Below are positions 21,845-35,080 of a DNA stretch of 64,000 bases, one piece after another. The stretch lies in the NCBI GenBank assembly GCA_032433765.1, contig JAVIAB010000059.1, forward strand, positions 62,111,178 to 62,175,177, given 5' to 3'. This DNA comes from Megaustenia siamemsis. Taxonomy: Eukaryota; Mollusca; Gastropoda; Stylommatophora; Ariophantidae. The first letter of the stretch is position 1, and each line of letters begins with the position of its first letter. Under the pieces are notes generated by a model. That model ran no database searches. It saw only the letters and a list, made by a program, of their open reading frames with translations, and was not told where the DNA came from. A program made the translations under genes and the position numbers.

Positions 21845-22107
21845 AGCAGCGATAGCTCAGTGGTTAGTGAACTCGGCTACAAAGGACAAGAGGTAGGGTT
21901 CGATCTCATCCGACGGTTTCCGGGTTCACCCAGCCTTAAATGGGTACCGGAATTTTTTTCTGGAAAAGTAAAGCGGCACGGGCGTAATACCGACCACATT
22001 ACCCCGAAAATCATGTCCTGAAGGTCTGTAAAATTTATGGTCACTAACGCCACATTCCCTATACGCCCCTTGGCGTGACGGGGGCTCTTTACTTTTACCT
22101 TTACTCA
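21845..22107 (+). mobile_element. SINE family 1, full-length copy
   Basis: tRNA-derived head with box A GATAGCTCAGTGGTTAG and box B GGTTCGATCTC. A conserved body follows (GTACCGG, AAAGTAAAGCGGCACGGGCG, AATACCGACCACATTACC, GGTCACTAACGCC), with the terminus GGCGTGACGGGGGCTCTTTAC. It sits just 3' of LRR gene A. Confidence 0.9.
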
Positions 22108-22221
22108 GAATATTATATAATAAGAATATATCATTTAAATTGTCTTTCCCCTGCGCAGTACAGCGGATATAGCAAAGAATTCAAAAGATTTGTGCTAAGT
22201 TAATACTTCATCTCACGACGT

Positions 22222-23489
22222 CTATGGACATTCGTGACTCATCACTTCAAAGAAATACCAAACACATGTTACTCCACAATCTCCTATAATCCCACTTAAT
22301 CCAATAGATTTAACCCACGGTCGCAGACTTTCTTCCTGACACGTACAAACTAGACTGTTGCTGTTAGAAACATCTAAAATATTTATTTTTGTCAAAGAAG
22401 CAAGTGCTAGAGGTAGACGAGTTAGTTTAGTATTCTGAAAGTTTAGTTGTGTAAGGAGAGGAATGTTGCTAAAGGCGTCGGGAGAGATTGTAGACAGCGG
22501 GTTGTTGTTTAAAGTGAGAAAAGTCAAGCTCGAATTGTAAGGGAAACTGGACCGTGTCAACTGAGAAATTGAGTTGGAGCTTAAATCCAAATATGTTACA
22601 GAAACCGGTATGTGAGATCCTTGAATAATTTGTATATTGTTAGCGTGTAGAGATAACTGTGACAAAACCGTTAAGTTGTTCATGATACTAGGAATGGAGA
22701 CAAGTATATTGTTATTCATATACAGTTCCGTGAGATTAGAGGGAAATGAACCAGAATTAGAGTCAGAAATTTGGTTGAATTCGTAGTTGAGGTAAAGGAT
22801 CTGTGTTAACAGCGATACGTTGGGGATTGATGTGAGTGAGTTGTGTTGAATATCAAACTGGCTGAGCGTATGTGCATACGGTCTTAAAACATTGCTCAGC
22901 TTTTGTGCGTCTGTTATTTTGTTGTTATCAAGATACAAGGTAGTGATAGGGCTTAACTGCGGTAGCCAGGTCACGTCAATTATCTTGTTGTAATTTAGTG
23001 TTAACGTACTTAAGACTGTCATCTTTGACATCGACTTTGGGAGTTTGGTTAAACCGATATGGACAAATCTAAAGTCGTTAAGCTGTTGGTCACCATATCT
23101 AGACCATCATCCGGGATGGTCGAAATAGAACATACTGAAATAGTCAAATCTGTTAAATTAGTCATTGACGCCATCCAGGTAGGCCACGATGTTAACCCTA
23201 CTGTTGTAAGGCTAAGTGTCTCCATTGTAGAGCCGAGCTGGTTCATGCCGTTTTCATCCCACACATTAATGTTGGTATCGTCGATTTCTAAACGTTTGAG
23301 AGCCTTCAAATGAAACACGGCTTGAGGAATTTGTGTGAACCGAGCTTCTGAGAAAGATAACTCCTGTAGTGTGTAGATGGACTCGTCAAAGGCGGTATCA
23401 TCTATGGTCTCTATAGGATTGCTTGAAAAAATAATCTTTGAGAGATTTGTCGGCAGACTTCCAGCAGGTATCGATGTGATCTCATTTCT
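22222..23489 (-). pseudogene. LRR gene A, exon 3: LRRs, C-terminal cap and stop (one frameshift)
   Basis: The exon opens at a TTATCAACAG acceptor (23492-23490) with RNEITSIPAGSLP, completing an LRR begun as LYLD at the end of exon 2. It encodes roughly 15-17 LRRs of the LxxLxLxxNxI type (for example TLYLDNNKITD, YLDLSSNSISQL, LTLNNNPLSTISPDAF). It closes with a four-cysteine C-terminal cap (LVCTCQEESLRPW ... GDCGV ... HECP-stop). There is no membrane segment after the cap, so the product should be secreted. One base is missing near 23057 relative to genes B and C: LDLS is followed by ISV-stop, and the frame resumes one base later at GLTKLPKSMSKM. The locus is therefore a pseudogene unless this is a sequencing error. 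The ligand is unknown; LRR proteins of this form often recognise proteins or microbes. Confidence 0.85.
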
Positions 23490-23980
23490 CTGTTGATAAA
23501 AACCGTCATTTTAGAAACACGTCTTCTTACGTAATTCAAAAAATAAAAGTATCAAGCAAAAAAGGCAGCTCATAATAGAGCATGTTAGTTTTCTTACGAA
23601 AAACCAAGTGAAGACTAGCACAGGTTTAATTCATTACCCCAGGAACAACACTCATAATGTATGCTGACAAAATAATCTCATAATGCCACAGAAATAATAA
23701 GATCACTGTCTGCACTATTCGCTCTTCTGTTTTATTTATACTTGAACAAATGTTCAAATGAACGAGAAATATAATTGATTCAACATTTTGAACTTGAGAA
23801 ACATATAATGTTCCTCGACATGAACTGAAGATGATAATCTCAAGTCAGATAAATCTGTCTAAAATGGTTGCAAGATTAAACAATTAGAACTTTGCATGAA
23901 CATATCCATATTTAGTTATCTTTTTTATCATATTAATCATCGTCAGGTCGCATGTCGTTAACAGAACGATACATTCACCA
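23490..23980. other. Intron 2 of gene A, proximal part
   Basis: AT-rich intron sequence, nothing else recognised. Confidence 0.5.
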
Positions 23981-23984
23981 CAGA

Positions 23985-24482
23985 CCGTCTGAAAGAATCT
24001 GTCTCTAGCCAAATCTCCCACAGAACGTTGCATTCACCACAGCCCGTCTGAAAGAACCTCTGTCTATAAACATATCTCCACAGAACGATACATTCACCAC
24101 AGCCCGTCTGAAAGAACCTCTGTCTATAACCATATCTCCACAGAGCGTTGCATTCACCACAGCACGTCTGAAAGAACCTCTGTCTATAACCATATCTCCA
24201 CAGAACGATACATTCACCACAGCCCGTCTGAAAGAATCTCTGTCTCTAGCCAAATCTCCCACAGAACGTTGCATTCACCACAGCCCGTCTGAAAGAACCT
24301 CTGTCTATAACCATATCTCCACAGAACGTTGCATTCACCACAGCCCGCCTGAAAGAACCTCTGTCTATAACCATATCTCCACAGAACGTTGCATTCACCA
24401 CAGCCCGTCTGAAAGAACCTCTGTCTATAACCATATCTCCACAGAGCGTTGCATTCACCACAGCACGTCTGAAAGAATCTCA
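23985..24482. repeat. 60-bp satellite derived from LINE coding sequence (locus 1)
   Basis: About eight units of 60 bp. On the minus strand each encodes 20 residues, DRGSFRRAVVNATFCGDMVI. The last unit runs into a LINE fragment at 24483-24600. The same sequence, with the original LINE still attached, is amplified at 36720-37795. Confidence 0.9.
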
Positions 24483-24600
24483 GTCTCTAGCCAGATCTCC
24501 CTCTTCTGCTGTAATGTTCAAGGTATCATTGATGTTATGAAACCACCTTCTTCTTGGCTTGTACCTGATGCGTCACCCAGGAACCATGCCTTGTTTTTTT
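24483..24600 (-). mobile_element. LINE C-terminal fragment feeding the 60-bp satellite
   Basis: Complement contains CTCTAGCCAGATCTCC, ATGAAACCACCTTCTTCTTG and TACCTGATGCGTCACCCAGG, matching the arrangement at 9.98-10.7 kb and (inverted) at 36.6 kb. A T-run follows. Confidence 0.7.
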
Positions 24601-24809
24601 TTTTTCCAGTCCGCAGTGACTATCATATAAAAAAATATATAGCCCACTGTTCGTTAACCCCCATGATAACAATCTCGTTATCCACGTTGTTGGCTTCAAG
24701 TTGAGACTTCCAAATCAGCCCTGTAGGCTTTATGAAGTAACATATACAAGCCAGAACTCACACTGTTCACCATAGACATAGATAACCTCATTAACATACA
24801 TGACATAAG

Positions 24810-25110
24810 GCTAGTGATGCAGTTGATCCCAGCACACTCCAACACAAAAAGAAATGACAAAGCAGATACATCAGCTAAGAGAGGATCCAGACAGACACAA
24901 TTTAACATCAACATCTCATTAAACACAGAAAAAAAGCAAATCATAAACTCCAACAGTATAGAAGATTGGCTGAATGGATGGGCCGTTGGAAAAACAGGGA
25001 GAGATCTATTTAAATTCATGTCAAGGTCAAACCTTCATGACAACATTAACAACCTAACAAGAAGAGACAAAACCACCATCTTCAGACTGAGAACCGGTCA
25101 TGTACCACAC
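24810..25110 (+). mobile_element. I/Nimb-like LINE, end of RNase H domain and C-terminus
   Basis: Plus strand reads LIPAHSNTKRNDKADTSAKR, the typical end of a LINE RNase H domain (the WIPAH..., DKAD pattern). A C-terminal region follows with RDKTTIFRLRTGHVPH. A segment of this C-terminus is amplified next door. Confidence 0.85.
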
Positions 25111-26395
25111 TGAACAACCACACCAATAGAATACAACGAAACCAAACTCCAGCATGACAACATTAACAACCTAACAAGAAGAGACCAAACCACCATCTTC
25201 AGACTGAGAACCGGTCATGTACCACACTGAACAACCACACCAATAGAATACAACGAAACCAAACTCCAGCATGACAACATTAACAACCTAACAAGAAGAG
25301 ACCAAACCACCATCTTCAGACTGAGAACCGGTCATGTACCACACTGAACAACCACACCAATAGAATACAACGAAACCAAACTCCAGCATGACAACATTAA
25401 CAACCTAACAAGAAGAGACAAAACCACCATCTTCAGATTGAGAACTGGTCTTGTACCACACTGAACAACCACACCAATAGAATACAACGAAACCAAACTC
25501 CAGCATGACAACATTAACAACCTAACAAGAAGAGACAAAACCACCATCTTCAGCTTGAGAACTGGTCTTGTACCACACTGAACAACCACACCAATAGAAT
25601 ACAACGAAACCAAACTCCAGCATGACAACATTAACAACCTAACAAGAAGAGACAAAACCACCATCTTCAGATTGAGAACTGGTCTTGTACCACACTGAAC
25701 AACCACACCAATAGAATACAACGAAACCAAACTCCAGCATGACAACATTAACAACCTAACAAGAAGAGACCAAACCACCATCTTCAGACTGAGAACCGGT
25801 CATGTACCACACTGAACAACCACACCAATAGAATACAACGAAACCAAACTCCAGCATGACAACATTAACAACCTAACAAGAAGAGACAAAACCACCATCT
25901 TCAGATTGAGAACTGGTCTTGTACCACACTGAACAACCACACCAATAGAATACAACGAAACCAAACTCCAGCATGACAACATTAACAACCTAACAAGAAG
26001 AGACCAAACCACCATCTTCAGACTGAGAACTGGTCTTGTACCACACTGAACAACCACACAATAGAATACAACGAAACCAAACTCCAGCATGACAACATTA
26101 ACAACCTAACAAGAAGAGACCAAACCACCATCTTCAGACTGAGAACCGGTCATGTACCACACTGAACAACCACACCAATAGAATACAACGAAACCAAACT
26201 CCAGCATGACAACATTAACAACCTAACAAGAAGAGACAAAACCACCATCTTCAGATTGAGAACTGGTCTTGTACCACACTGAACAACCACACCAATAGAA
26301 TACAACGAAACCAAACTCCAGCATGACAACATTAACAACCTAACAAGAAGAGACTAAACCACCATCTTCAGACTGAGAACCGGTCATGTACCACA
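25030..26395. repeat. 117-bp satellite made from LINE codons, about 11 copies
   Basis: Unit is exactly 117 bp (landmark CTCCAGCATGACAAC at 25147, 25264 and onward), i.e. 39 codons. Plus strand translates as HDNINNLTRRDQTTIFRLRT, GHVPH, stop, TTTPIEYNETKLQ. Two alternating variants occur (AGACTGAGAACCGGTCATGT and AGATTGAGAACTGGTCTTGT), suggesting multi-unit duplication. The LINE resumes at 26396. Confidence 0.95.
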
Positions 26396-26550
26396 GAATA
26401 ACTACATCAATGAAATACACCGAAACCAAACTCCTACATGCCCACATTATGAAAACCCACATGAACAAGTAGAACATGATCTTTTTGAATGTCCAAAGTC
26501 CACTGGCATAGAAGCAACTCTACTTTCTCAAATACCTGATAAATGGACTC
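26396..26550 (+). mobile_element. LINE C-terminus continuing after the satellite
   Basis: Frame reads NETPTCPHYENPHEQVEHDL-like residues and FECPKS, the cysteine/histidine motif (CPHC...H...C) found at the end of I-like LINE ORF2 proteins. Confidence 0.8.
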
Positions 26551-26749
26551 GAGAACCTATTTATAAGCGTATTCTACTGTACAATCCATTTTATTGTAAT
26601 TCTACATTTATGGGATATCCTTGTGACCACTACTTTTGTCTGTTGCGGTTACCTCCTTCACTTCCATCACTTTAGTGTCAATCTTTTTCTTTAATTCATT
26701 TTTATCTTCTTGACTGTTTAAGACTACGAGCTCAGCATATCTCAACGTG

Positions 26750-27110
26750 CTTATATAGTATAACCACCGACTGATATACCAGCACGTCCTTTAGTGATCT
26801 TGTTATAACATTCGCTGTGTATATTCAATATATCCTCTATAGTCTTTTGCCAAGCGCCTCTTCTTACATTTCTTTTGAAACGTCTGCATTTGATTTCTAG
26901 TTCATCTGCTGAATATTTTAATATGACAGGGTGTATCTTTATTATTCTCACGTCTTTACTTTCAACATTAATTGAATTGTACATTTGTGATTACTTCTTG
27001 ATTCTTTACTTTGTCATTGGCCTTATTTAAAACAATAAAATATAGGTACAGATCGGTTTGTACTCATCCTATTAATGTTCTTCTAACGTGACCTTTGTTT
27101 TCGTCTTTTT
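26750..27110 (-). mobile_element. RTE-like LINE, reverse-transcriptase fragment
   Basis: Minus strand contains VQTDLYLYFI, NKANDKVKNQEVI and NSINVESKDVRIIKI, matching the better copy at 54.3-54.46 kb, followed by unrelated LINE words (FKRNVRRGAWQKTIEDIL). Fragmented. Confidence 0.7.
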
Positions 27111-27315
27111 ATCTTCAACAAACCCATAATGTTTATCAGTAATTTCTTTTTTTGTTTGTTAAATTTATTTTCCAATTCTTGGCATGATCATTAAACATAT
27201 AAATACTGAAACCGTTGTTATTTAAATCCACATAAAAAAAAATAAAAACTGAATGATAACTGTACAGAATATAAAAAAAAATAGCTAGAGTCACTAGCAA
27301 AAAGACAATACTTAC

Positions 27316-27423
27316 GTCTAAGTATAACGTTGTCAAAGACAAGCTTTTGTTAGACTGTTTCTTTGGCATCGCTTTGAAATCCAGTAAACTACACACAGTT
27401 TCTGTTCCAAAACAGAAGCACTC
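27316..27423 (-). CDS. LRR gene A, exon 2 (N-terminal cap)
   Basis: 108 bp, 36 codons, phase 0 at both ends: acceptor CAACTACAG/GAGTGC, donor TTAGAC/GTAAGT. It encodes ECFCFGTETVCSLLDF ... LTTLYLD. Joined to exon 1 it completes the LRR N-terminal cap CPYQ-ECFC...C. Length and both junctions are identical in genes B and C. Confidence 0.88.
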
Positions 27424-27429
27424 CTGTAG

Positions 27430-28675
<1,246 letters not shown>

Positions 28676-28881
28676 TATCGAACTATACATCAATCTATCT
28701 GTCAGTCTTTCTGTATGTCTATCTATTTGTCATTTTGTCTATATCTATATTTATTCGTTTGTTTAATTATTAATATTTCTGTCTGTTTTTTTTCGTATCT
28801 ATTCATTTATTTTTATGCATGACTGTCTCACAATCTACCTAAGTTCATGATGTTATTGTCACTCCATCCCTTTTATCATTG

Positions 28882-28927
28882 TGTGTGTGTGTGTGTGTAT
28901 GTATATATATATATATATATATATATA
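28882..28927. repeat. (GT)n-(AT)n microsatellite
   Basis: GTGTGT then ATATAT, directly 5' of a SINE; a second (AT)n at 29184-29213 follows the SINE. Confidence 0.95.
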
Positions 28928-29183
28928 AGTAGCCGTTATAGCTCAGTGGTTAGTGAACTGGACTACAAAGAATAAGAGGTAGGGTTCGACCGGTTGGGAA
29001 ACTGACGGCTTCCGGGTTCACCCAGCCTTAAATAGGTACCGGATTTTTTTATCTGGGAAAGTAAAGCGGCACGGCGTAATACCGACCACATTACCTCAAA
29101 AATTATGTGCTGAAGGTCTGTAAAATATATGGTCACTAACACCATATTCCCTGTATGCCACTTGGCGTGACGTGGGTACTTTA

Positions 29184-29190
<7 letters not shown>
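28928..29190 (+). mobile_element. SINE family 1 in intron 1 of gene A
   Basis: Box A TATAGCTCAGTGGTTAGTG, box B GGGTTCGACC, conserved body and GGCGTGACGTGGGTACTTTAC terminus. It is inserted inside an AT microsatellite, which now flanks both sides. Confidence 0.9.
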
Positions 29191-29220
<30 letters not shown>

Positions 29221-29224
29221 TAAC

Positions 29225-29540
29225 AATCCTCTCAATATCTCATTCATTCTATGTATCTGTCTAACAATTCATCAAACCACCCATCCCTCCATACACACAC
29301 CTATCCATCCATCGATCCATCCATCGATCCATCCACTCATTCATCCACCAATCCTTTCCACCTTCCATCCATGCATTAATTCATCCATACATTCATTCAT
29401 AAATTCATCCACCCACTCATCTATCTTTCCATCCATATACTCACAATTCCATCTATCTATCCTCCGACCCAACCATCATTCCATCCATCCTACACTCATT
29501 CACTCATCCATTCATCTATCTGTATATCTACCTATGTGAG
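29225..29540. repeat. Degenerate TCCA/TATC-rich tract
   Basis: Old, interrupted ATCC/CATC repeats in intron 1 of gene A. Confidence 0.8.
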
Positions 29541-29722
29541 ATTTATCAGTCGATTTTAAAATTCTTTTAAATATAAGTGACCAGTCTGTCTGAGTGTCTT
29601 TTTGTTTGTCTATCAGTCTATTTTATACTATTTCATCTATAAATGTGCACGTGTACAAGATTACATTTTCAAACATTGGTCTACCAATAGATGTAGTATA
29701 GCTTTCTTTACATACATTATAC

Positions 29723-29800
29723 CTGATAAGGGCAGTCATCTCCCAGTGCTGCAGTAGTCATCAGTCCAAGCGAGACGAATACAAATGGGAAGCAACTCAT
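29723..29800 (-). CDS. LRR gene A, exon 1 (signal peptide)
   Basis: 26 codons from ATG 29800-29798 to the donor CAG/GTATAA. MSCFPFVFVSLGLMTTAALG is a signal peptide; DDCPYQ supplies the first cysteine of the LRR N-terminal cap. The start is the only ATG that opens a hydrophobic leader at the position conserved in the paralogues. Confidence 0.82.
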
Positions 29801-29929
29801 TCTTTGCTAGTTGGCAGTCTGGGAGAATAGCAGTGTTTAATTGTTTCCTTTTTCTAAGTGGTAATGCGGTTTCCTTGCATGAAATTGGTGTTTAATTTCT
29901 TTGTTAAGAACAGTAGATTCATTTTTTTT

Positions 29930-30135
29930 GGCCACGCGATTAGGCAGAAACACCAAAAAACACAAGACAACGAGCCTTCATAACCCTTGCGAGAACACTA
30001 GATTCAAAGGTCTACTACGAAAACAATGGATTGTGGAATATTGGAAACACTAGAAAAAAAATAACAGCATCGGAGGCTTAGTGTAGTGTAAAAGACAACG
30101 AATTATATCTACCCTCGAAGTTGAAAAAGAATTTG
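29930..30135 (+). mobile_element. LINE fragment (same family as 9340-9700)
   Basis: Shares ACAACGAGCCTTCA and ACGAAAA...ATGGATTG words with the 9.4-9.7 kb LINE; degenerate. Confidence 0.6.
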
Positions 30136-30439
30136 TGAATTGTTTTCGAACGACGAGCTTTTTAAAATATTAGAAATATTATTGCATTTTTTCTTTCGCT
30201 TACATCTGATTATTTATGTTTTAAATGAGTATTTGCTTTCTTTTCTTCCTTGTCTAATCTTGATTATGATTCAACATGGTTTAATTGAATATTGGGGTAG
30301 TGTTTCTTTGTTAGGAAGTATCCAACAGAGTAGCTAATACAAAATCACAAGATAACATCAATTACAGATAATGAGTAAATGAAGAATGATACCAATATGT
30401 TGCACATATATTTGTATGTATTTATTTGTATATATGCAT

Positions 30440-31054
<615 letters not shown>

Positions 31055-31268
31055 TGAAGAATAAAGATAAATTAAGCCGTGAAAGGTATTAAGAATTGAA
31101 ATAAAATTTTACAAAGCCAAAAAGGTAGGACTAAGATACTAGTAACAAATTCACTGAATAGGTGAGACAGAGAGAAATAAAGAAAGAGAGAAGTAGAGAG
31201 TTAAAGATATTATATAAGCAATAATAAAAACTTACAATGTAAAATATATAAATCTAAGCATAACTTAC

Positions 31269-31362
31269 ATCTTTTAAAATAAAATATTTTGACAAAGTTG
31301 TTGGCGCTTTTAGTTACAGTTTGTCGTGACAAACATTCCCTGATAAGAGCAAGAACATTTCT
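31269..31362 (-). other. Conserved upstream (5' UTR) exon of LRR gene A
   Basis: Minus strand has GCTCTTATCAGGGAATG and TTTGTCACGACAAACTG, and ends at an AAAAGAT/GTAAGTT donor. Homologous to 13854-13942 (TTGTCACGACAA shared exactly) and to 48087-48185. Coding potential is not conserved among the three. Confidence 0.42.
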
Positions 31363-31890
31363 AGAAATAGTTCGACTTAATATTACAGGGGTTGTCCACT
31401 TTTATCAACTGTCTCCACATCGAACAACGGTTTTAACTGTCACTTCTGGCGCTTTACACTGTTAGTTTATTTTATGTAATTGTGTTCTCTTCACGCACTA
31501 TATCGTTTTGGTCGACTGCAAGAAGTACCAGCAGTGGGGGTGGCCATTATGTGACAGAAATTTGAGAGAATTAAACAATGAATATAAAGTACAGATTTTC
31601 TAACGTTCAAAGCTCAGACCATGAGGTATCAGCTGAAAGTTCAAGTGAGAGCTCTTCTACATCCAGAAATCAAAATTTTGTTGAAATAAAAAACTAAATC
31701 AGTGAAAACACATAAAATATTCAGCTACACCCGAAATATCCGATGTATCGGTGAATAGTTGAAAATCAGCAGTTTTTGTAGAACCGACGTGTCGGATAAT
31801 AGTCCTGAAAGAATAAATAGAAAATGAGTAGCTGGTAAACAAGCCAGTAACGTTTCGGTGGGAAATTTGCTGGACGTCAATTTGACTCAA
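31363..31890. other. Upstream region of gene A, no gene recognised
   Basis: If the exon at 31269-31362 is the transcript start, the promoter lies here. No clear TATA box is assigned. Confidence 0.3.
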
Positions 31891-31894
31891 TGGC

Positions 31895-32225
31895 AATATT
31901 TGTGTGTTGTTTGTTGTTAGGATCATCCTCACTGCACATCGGACGAATCCATAGGTGCTCCGATATCCCTCACGAGATTTTCATGAAAATTCAAGAGGAA
32001 TCCTTACCCAGGTGCACGGACTCTGTAGCACAGCCTGGGATCCACACTGTGGGTAGGTTCCTGCTGACCGTTTTGCCGCCATACTTACGACATACTTTGG
32101 CCTACTCTTTTCGATTTTAATTACCAAGGGTTCTTTAACATGCACAAGTGCGCAGGGATTTATTCCCGTTATCCGAGAGGACAAGACATCGAATCTCACT
32201 ATCCAAGAGATCAAGGAATCAATCT
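31895..32225. repeat. Unclassified dispersed-repeat-like block
   Basis: Contains GGGTTCTTTAACATGCACAA, AGTGCGCAGGGATTTATTCC and TATCCGAGAGGACAAGACAT. This wording looks like an old SINE/Deu-type or LINE 3' repeat. Single copy here, so unconfirmed. Confidence 0.35.
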
Positions 32226-32685
32226 TCTTCTTATTTTCTTTTCTATTTTCACTGATACCTAAAAGGTGTCGTGGTTTATACCATTTGTTGTTCTTGAGCT
32301 GCTCGAATCAATAACAATTTAATAATAATGTGTATTCTCTAGCGGTGTATAATAATTTTTGGCCTTTAGAAACCAAACAAAAAACAACAGCTTGGCTTTG
32401 TTGTTACAACGGAAAACAGGTAAGGTAATTAGATCTGTTACATGTCGGTCTATGGTAGGAATGAGGGACAATCAAAATGTCGACTTCTTAATGTTCTCAA
32501 CTATTTGCACTTTGATAGCGACATAGTTTATTGGGGTTGGAAAGGGGGTGGAGGGGGGGGGGGGTGCAATCTCGAGATATGAATAAAGAAAACCGTAAGT
32601 ACAAGTAGAACAAATAGGTTTTGATAACCTAAGTTGACTTGTTTTTTTTTGTGCGCAACCAGAGATCTAGTGGGCCTAACATGGT
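32226..32685. other. Intergenic, includes a G-run
   Basis: No gene. A run of about 13 G at 32557-32570 may form a quadruplex. Confidence 0.4.
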
Positions 32686-32689
32686 CATG

Positions 32690-32880
32690 GTTATGGTTAT
32701 GGAAGGCCCCGGTATCACTGCAAACGAATTAAAATCCATAATTGCTCAACCGCCAGTGCCAGTGGAATCATCCGAATTACTAACTCATCTCCGAAACAAA
32801 GAAAGGTAGCTGTAGTCCCCATCATAGCAGTCCTAGCACATGCCAGAAGACATAAGGCGAAACTGCACAGAAAGTGAACA
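32690..32880 (+). mobile_element. Dispersed repeat with GITANELKSII frame, copy 3 (best)
   Basis: Frame MEGPGITANELKSIIAQPPV then PVESSELLTHLRNKER opens at an ATG. A GCCAGAAGACATAAGGCG block follows, shared with copies 1, 2 and 4. Confidence 0.62.
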
Positions 32881-33189
32881 CAGCCAACTGTTACTTGTTA
32901 TACAATATCATCATTCATCGTAAACAATTGGACTAACACATTTCGGACATACATCGTCTTGTACTAAAAATGTTGAGGATGCACATTTTCACTGAATGTT
33001 ATATTCTTAAATCAAACAAATCGTACTTTATTCTCTTTTGTCCTAACAGCGTCGAGGGAAAATTGAATGCTCTTGACATTGCATGGTGATTTATGTCGAG
33101 TCATATATTTCGCTTATTAATCCACTATTAATTAGGTGGGATATCCCGCTAACATTTCTCTTGCTAGCATGAGTTGTTGTGGGTTTATA

Positions 33190-33660
33190 TTTTAATTACG
33201 AAAGAAGAATTAACATTCAAAGGAATGCACAAAGAGATAAAAAAAATGCAGAGAAGGAAAGGAAGGATGATTAAAGCAGAAATATGGAGAAATGGAAAAC
33301 AACAAATGAAAGATACAACATTTTTGCACAATCAGTTAAATAGAATAACAGGAAGAAAAGAAGTAAAAATTTCAGGATGTGTGAAATCAATGAAAGGAAA
33401 TATAATAATGGGACAGGAGAATAATGGAAAGATAGACAAAATATATCAGTTTGCCTTATGATGATGAAAGACCAGAGCTAAACAATTCAAACAAAGGCAA
33501 AGCTCCAGGGCAAACAATATAATAACCAAAGACATAGATGCATTATGAGAGCTAGGAGTACAAGTCATAACAAAACTACTCACTGGCATATATAACAGTG
33601 GACACATACCCGAAGATCTACTTCAATCTATCTCTGTAGCCGTCCCGAAGACGTGAGGCG
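33190..33660 (+). mobile_element. LINE fragment, linker and start of reverse transcriptase
   Basis: Frame shows KSMKGNIIMGQENN then, after stops, ELGVQVITKLLTGIYNSGHI and PEDLLQSI. This is the segment just N-terminal of LINE reverse-transcriptase fingers. Broken by several stops. Confidence 0.7.
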
Positions 33661-33739
33661 CAAGAGATTTTCTGGTCAATATGAGGAATAGGCGGTAATG
33701 GACAGTGAGCCAGTAGTGGGTGTAGTATACACTCCAAGT

Positions 33740-33830
33740 TATGGTGACAGCTTTACAAAAAAGGAACACAACAAAATACTGACGTTTCGGCCTGCGGCCT
33801 TCTTCAGAAGACGGGGACAACGACAACAAA
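33740..33830. repeat. Repeat with GACGTTTCGGCCTGCGGCCT motif
   Basis: GACGTTTCGGCCTGCGGCC and TTCTTCAGAAG are two small palindromic words in one block. The context resembles element termini in other animal genomes; family not assigned. Confidence 0.35.
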
Positions 33831-34044
33831 CGGGGAGGTACAAATATCTATAGCTATATGTGGGATGATGAAGTTAGGGAGAGATGGAATGAGAGATGAG
33901 AAATAGGACGGTGAGTTGAGAAAGAGATGTGCTACATGTTAGAGGATAGGTGAAGTTAGCATGTTTATGTTAGTCATGTGTCATATATGAGACGGGCTGC
34001 GGTGAATGCAAAGTTGATGTGTGTCAGTGTTAGTCATGCCACGT

Positions 34045-34175
34045 ATCGCTGTGTGCATGTCTGTATTAGTCACATCTCATATCTTTGTGTGTGCATGTCT
34101 GTGTTAGTCACATCTCATATCTTTGTGTGTGCATGTCTGTGTTAGTCACATCTCACATCTTTGTGTGTCCGTGCC
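34045..34175. repeat. 38-bp tandem repeat, 3-4 copies
   Basis: Unit containing CATGTCTGTGTTAGTCACAT and CTCATATCTTTGTGTGTG, leading straight into the GA-tailed retroelement. Confidence 0.85.
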
Positions 34176-34520
34176 TGTGTTAGTCACCTCTAGTGACTCG
34201 GGCAGATGGTGCTCGTAAACCTGGGAGGGCCGACCATCTAAGGGCAGAATCCCCTACAGAAAAGATCATCTGCTGCCTTGCAGGAAGATTGGGGACAATC
34301 AAAGGCTAGGGAAAGCAAACCTGAATAAAATGCTGGCTGAAATCGGATGCACTGGGCCACTGGCGCAGAACACAGTGCAACGTATTAACGGGTGTTCAGT
34401 CAGAGTGGATCTGACAGACTCTAATTGTGATGTTCTGTCTGTGGGGGCGATCAACACACTTAGCCTGACAGCTGACTTCATATGAGAGTATGGAATCCTT
34501 ACTCTGACTGAGTCCTGAAC

Positions 34521-34554
<34 letters not shown>
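34172..34554 (+). mobile_element. GA-tailed retroelement 3' part, copy 1
   Basis: Nearly identical to 51418-51780. Ends GACTTCATATGAGAGTATGG, AATCCTTACTCTGA, then (GA)n. The last 65 bp or so resemble the 3' end of the I-like LINE at 35.1 kb (GACTTCATGAGAGAGTCTGG there), the signature of a SINE using a LINE's 3' recognition sequence. Confidence 0.8.
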
Positions 34555-34558
<4 letters not shown>

Positions 34559-35080
34559 GTGAAGTGTAGAGATATAAAATCGTAAGTATAGAGCAATAAT
34601 GAGAAACTGAAAACTAAAAAAACGAAGAATAAAAAGTATAAAGTATATTATATATTAAAATATATAAAAATGTAATGAAAATGACTTAGCTGGAGTGACT
34701 TGGCTGTTACGGGTAAGGGAATGTTCCCATATGTAAAGTAGAGACAAGCCACATGAAAAAAAAACAGTCACGTGGTAAGACTGAGGGCAGTTGGGCGAGA
34801 CACAGACCAGGGGTCGTAAAGTTGGCCAGACAACAAGGAGCAAAGCCTGGGAGCTATAGGTGATTAGTGGCTAAAAAGAAGAACGGGTGCGGAGATACGT
34901 GTTGGCTAGACCTGCAATGAACAATTGAGTCCCTGTCTGAAAAAAAAAAACAAACTTCATTGTTGCAGTTTCCTCATATCCAAGTCCTGCTTGTTGTAGG
35001 AGCTACTGAGATCAGTGCTCTGTGCACACCGTGAGCTGTGTGTTTCATCGGATGGTGTTTCTATATTCAGATTGCTTACT
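34555..35080. other. Intergenic, no gene recognised
   Basis: A block near 34955-35040 (CTTCATTGTTGCAGTTTCCTC and following) is shared with 51375-51410 and belongs to the GA-tailed element family. Confidence 0.4.

Noticed and set aside
23059..23313. Plus-strand 84-codon frame opposite LRR gene A (and 57336-57605 opposite gene C)
   Set aside because: Antisense shadow of the conserved LRR coding sequence; the minus-strand frame explains it.
25332..26338. Long minus-strand frames MVVLSLLVRLLMLSCWSLVS
   Set aside because: Reverse-strand shadow of the 117-bp LINE-derived satellite, whose real sense frame is the plus strand.
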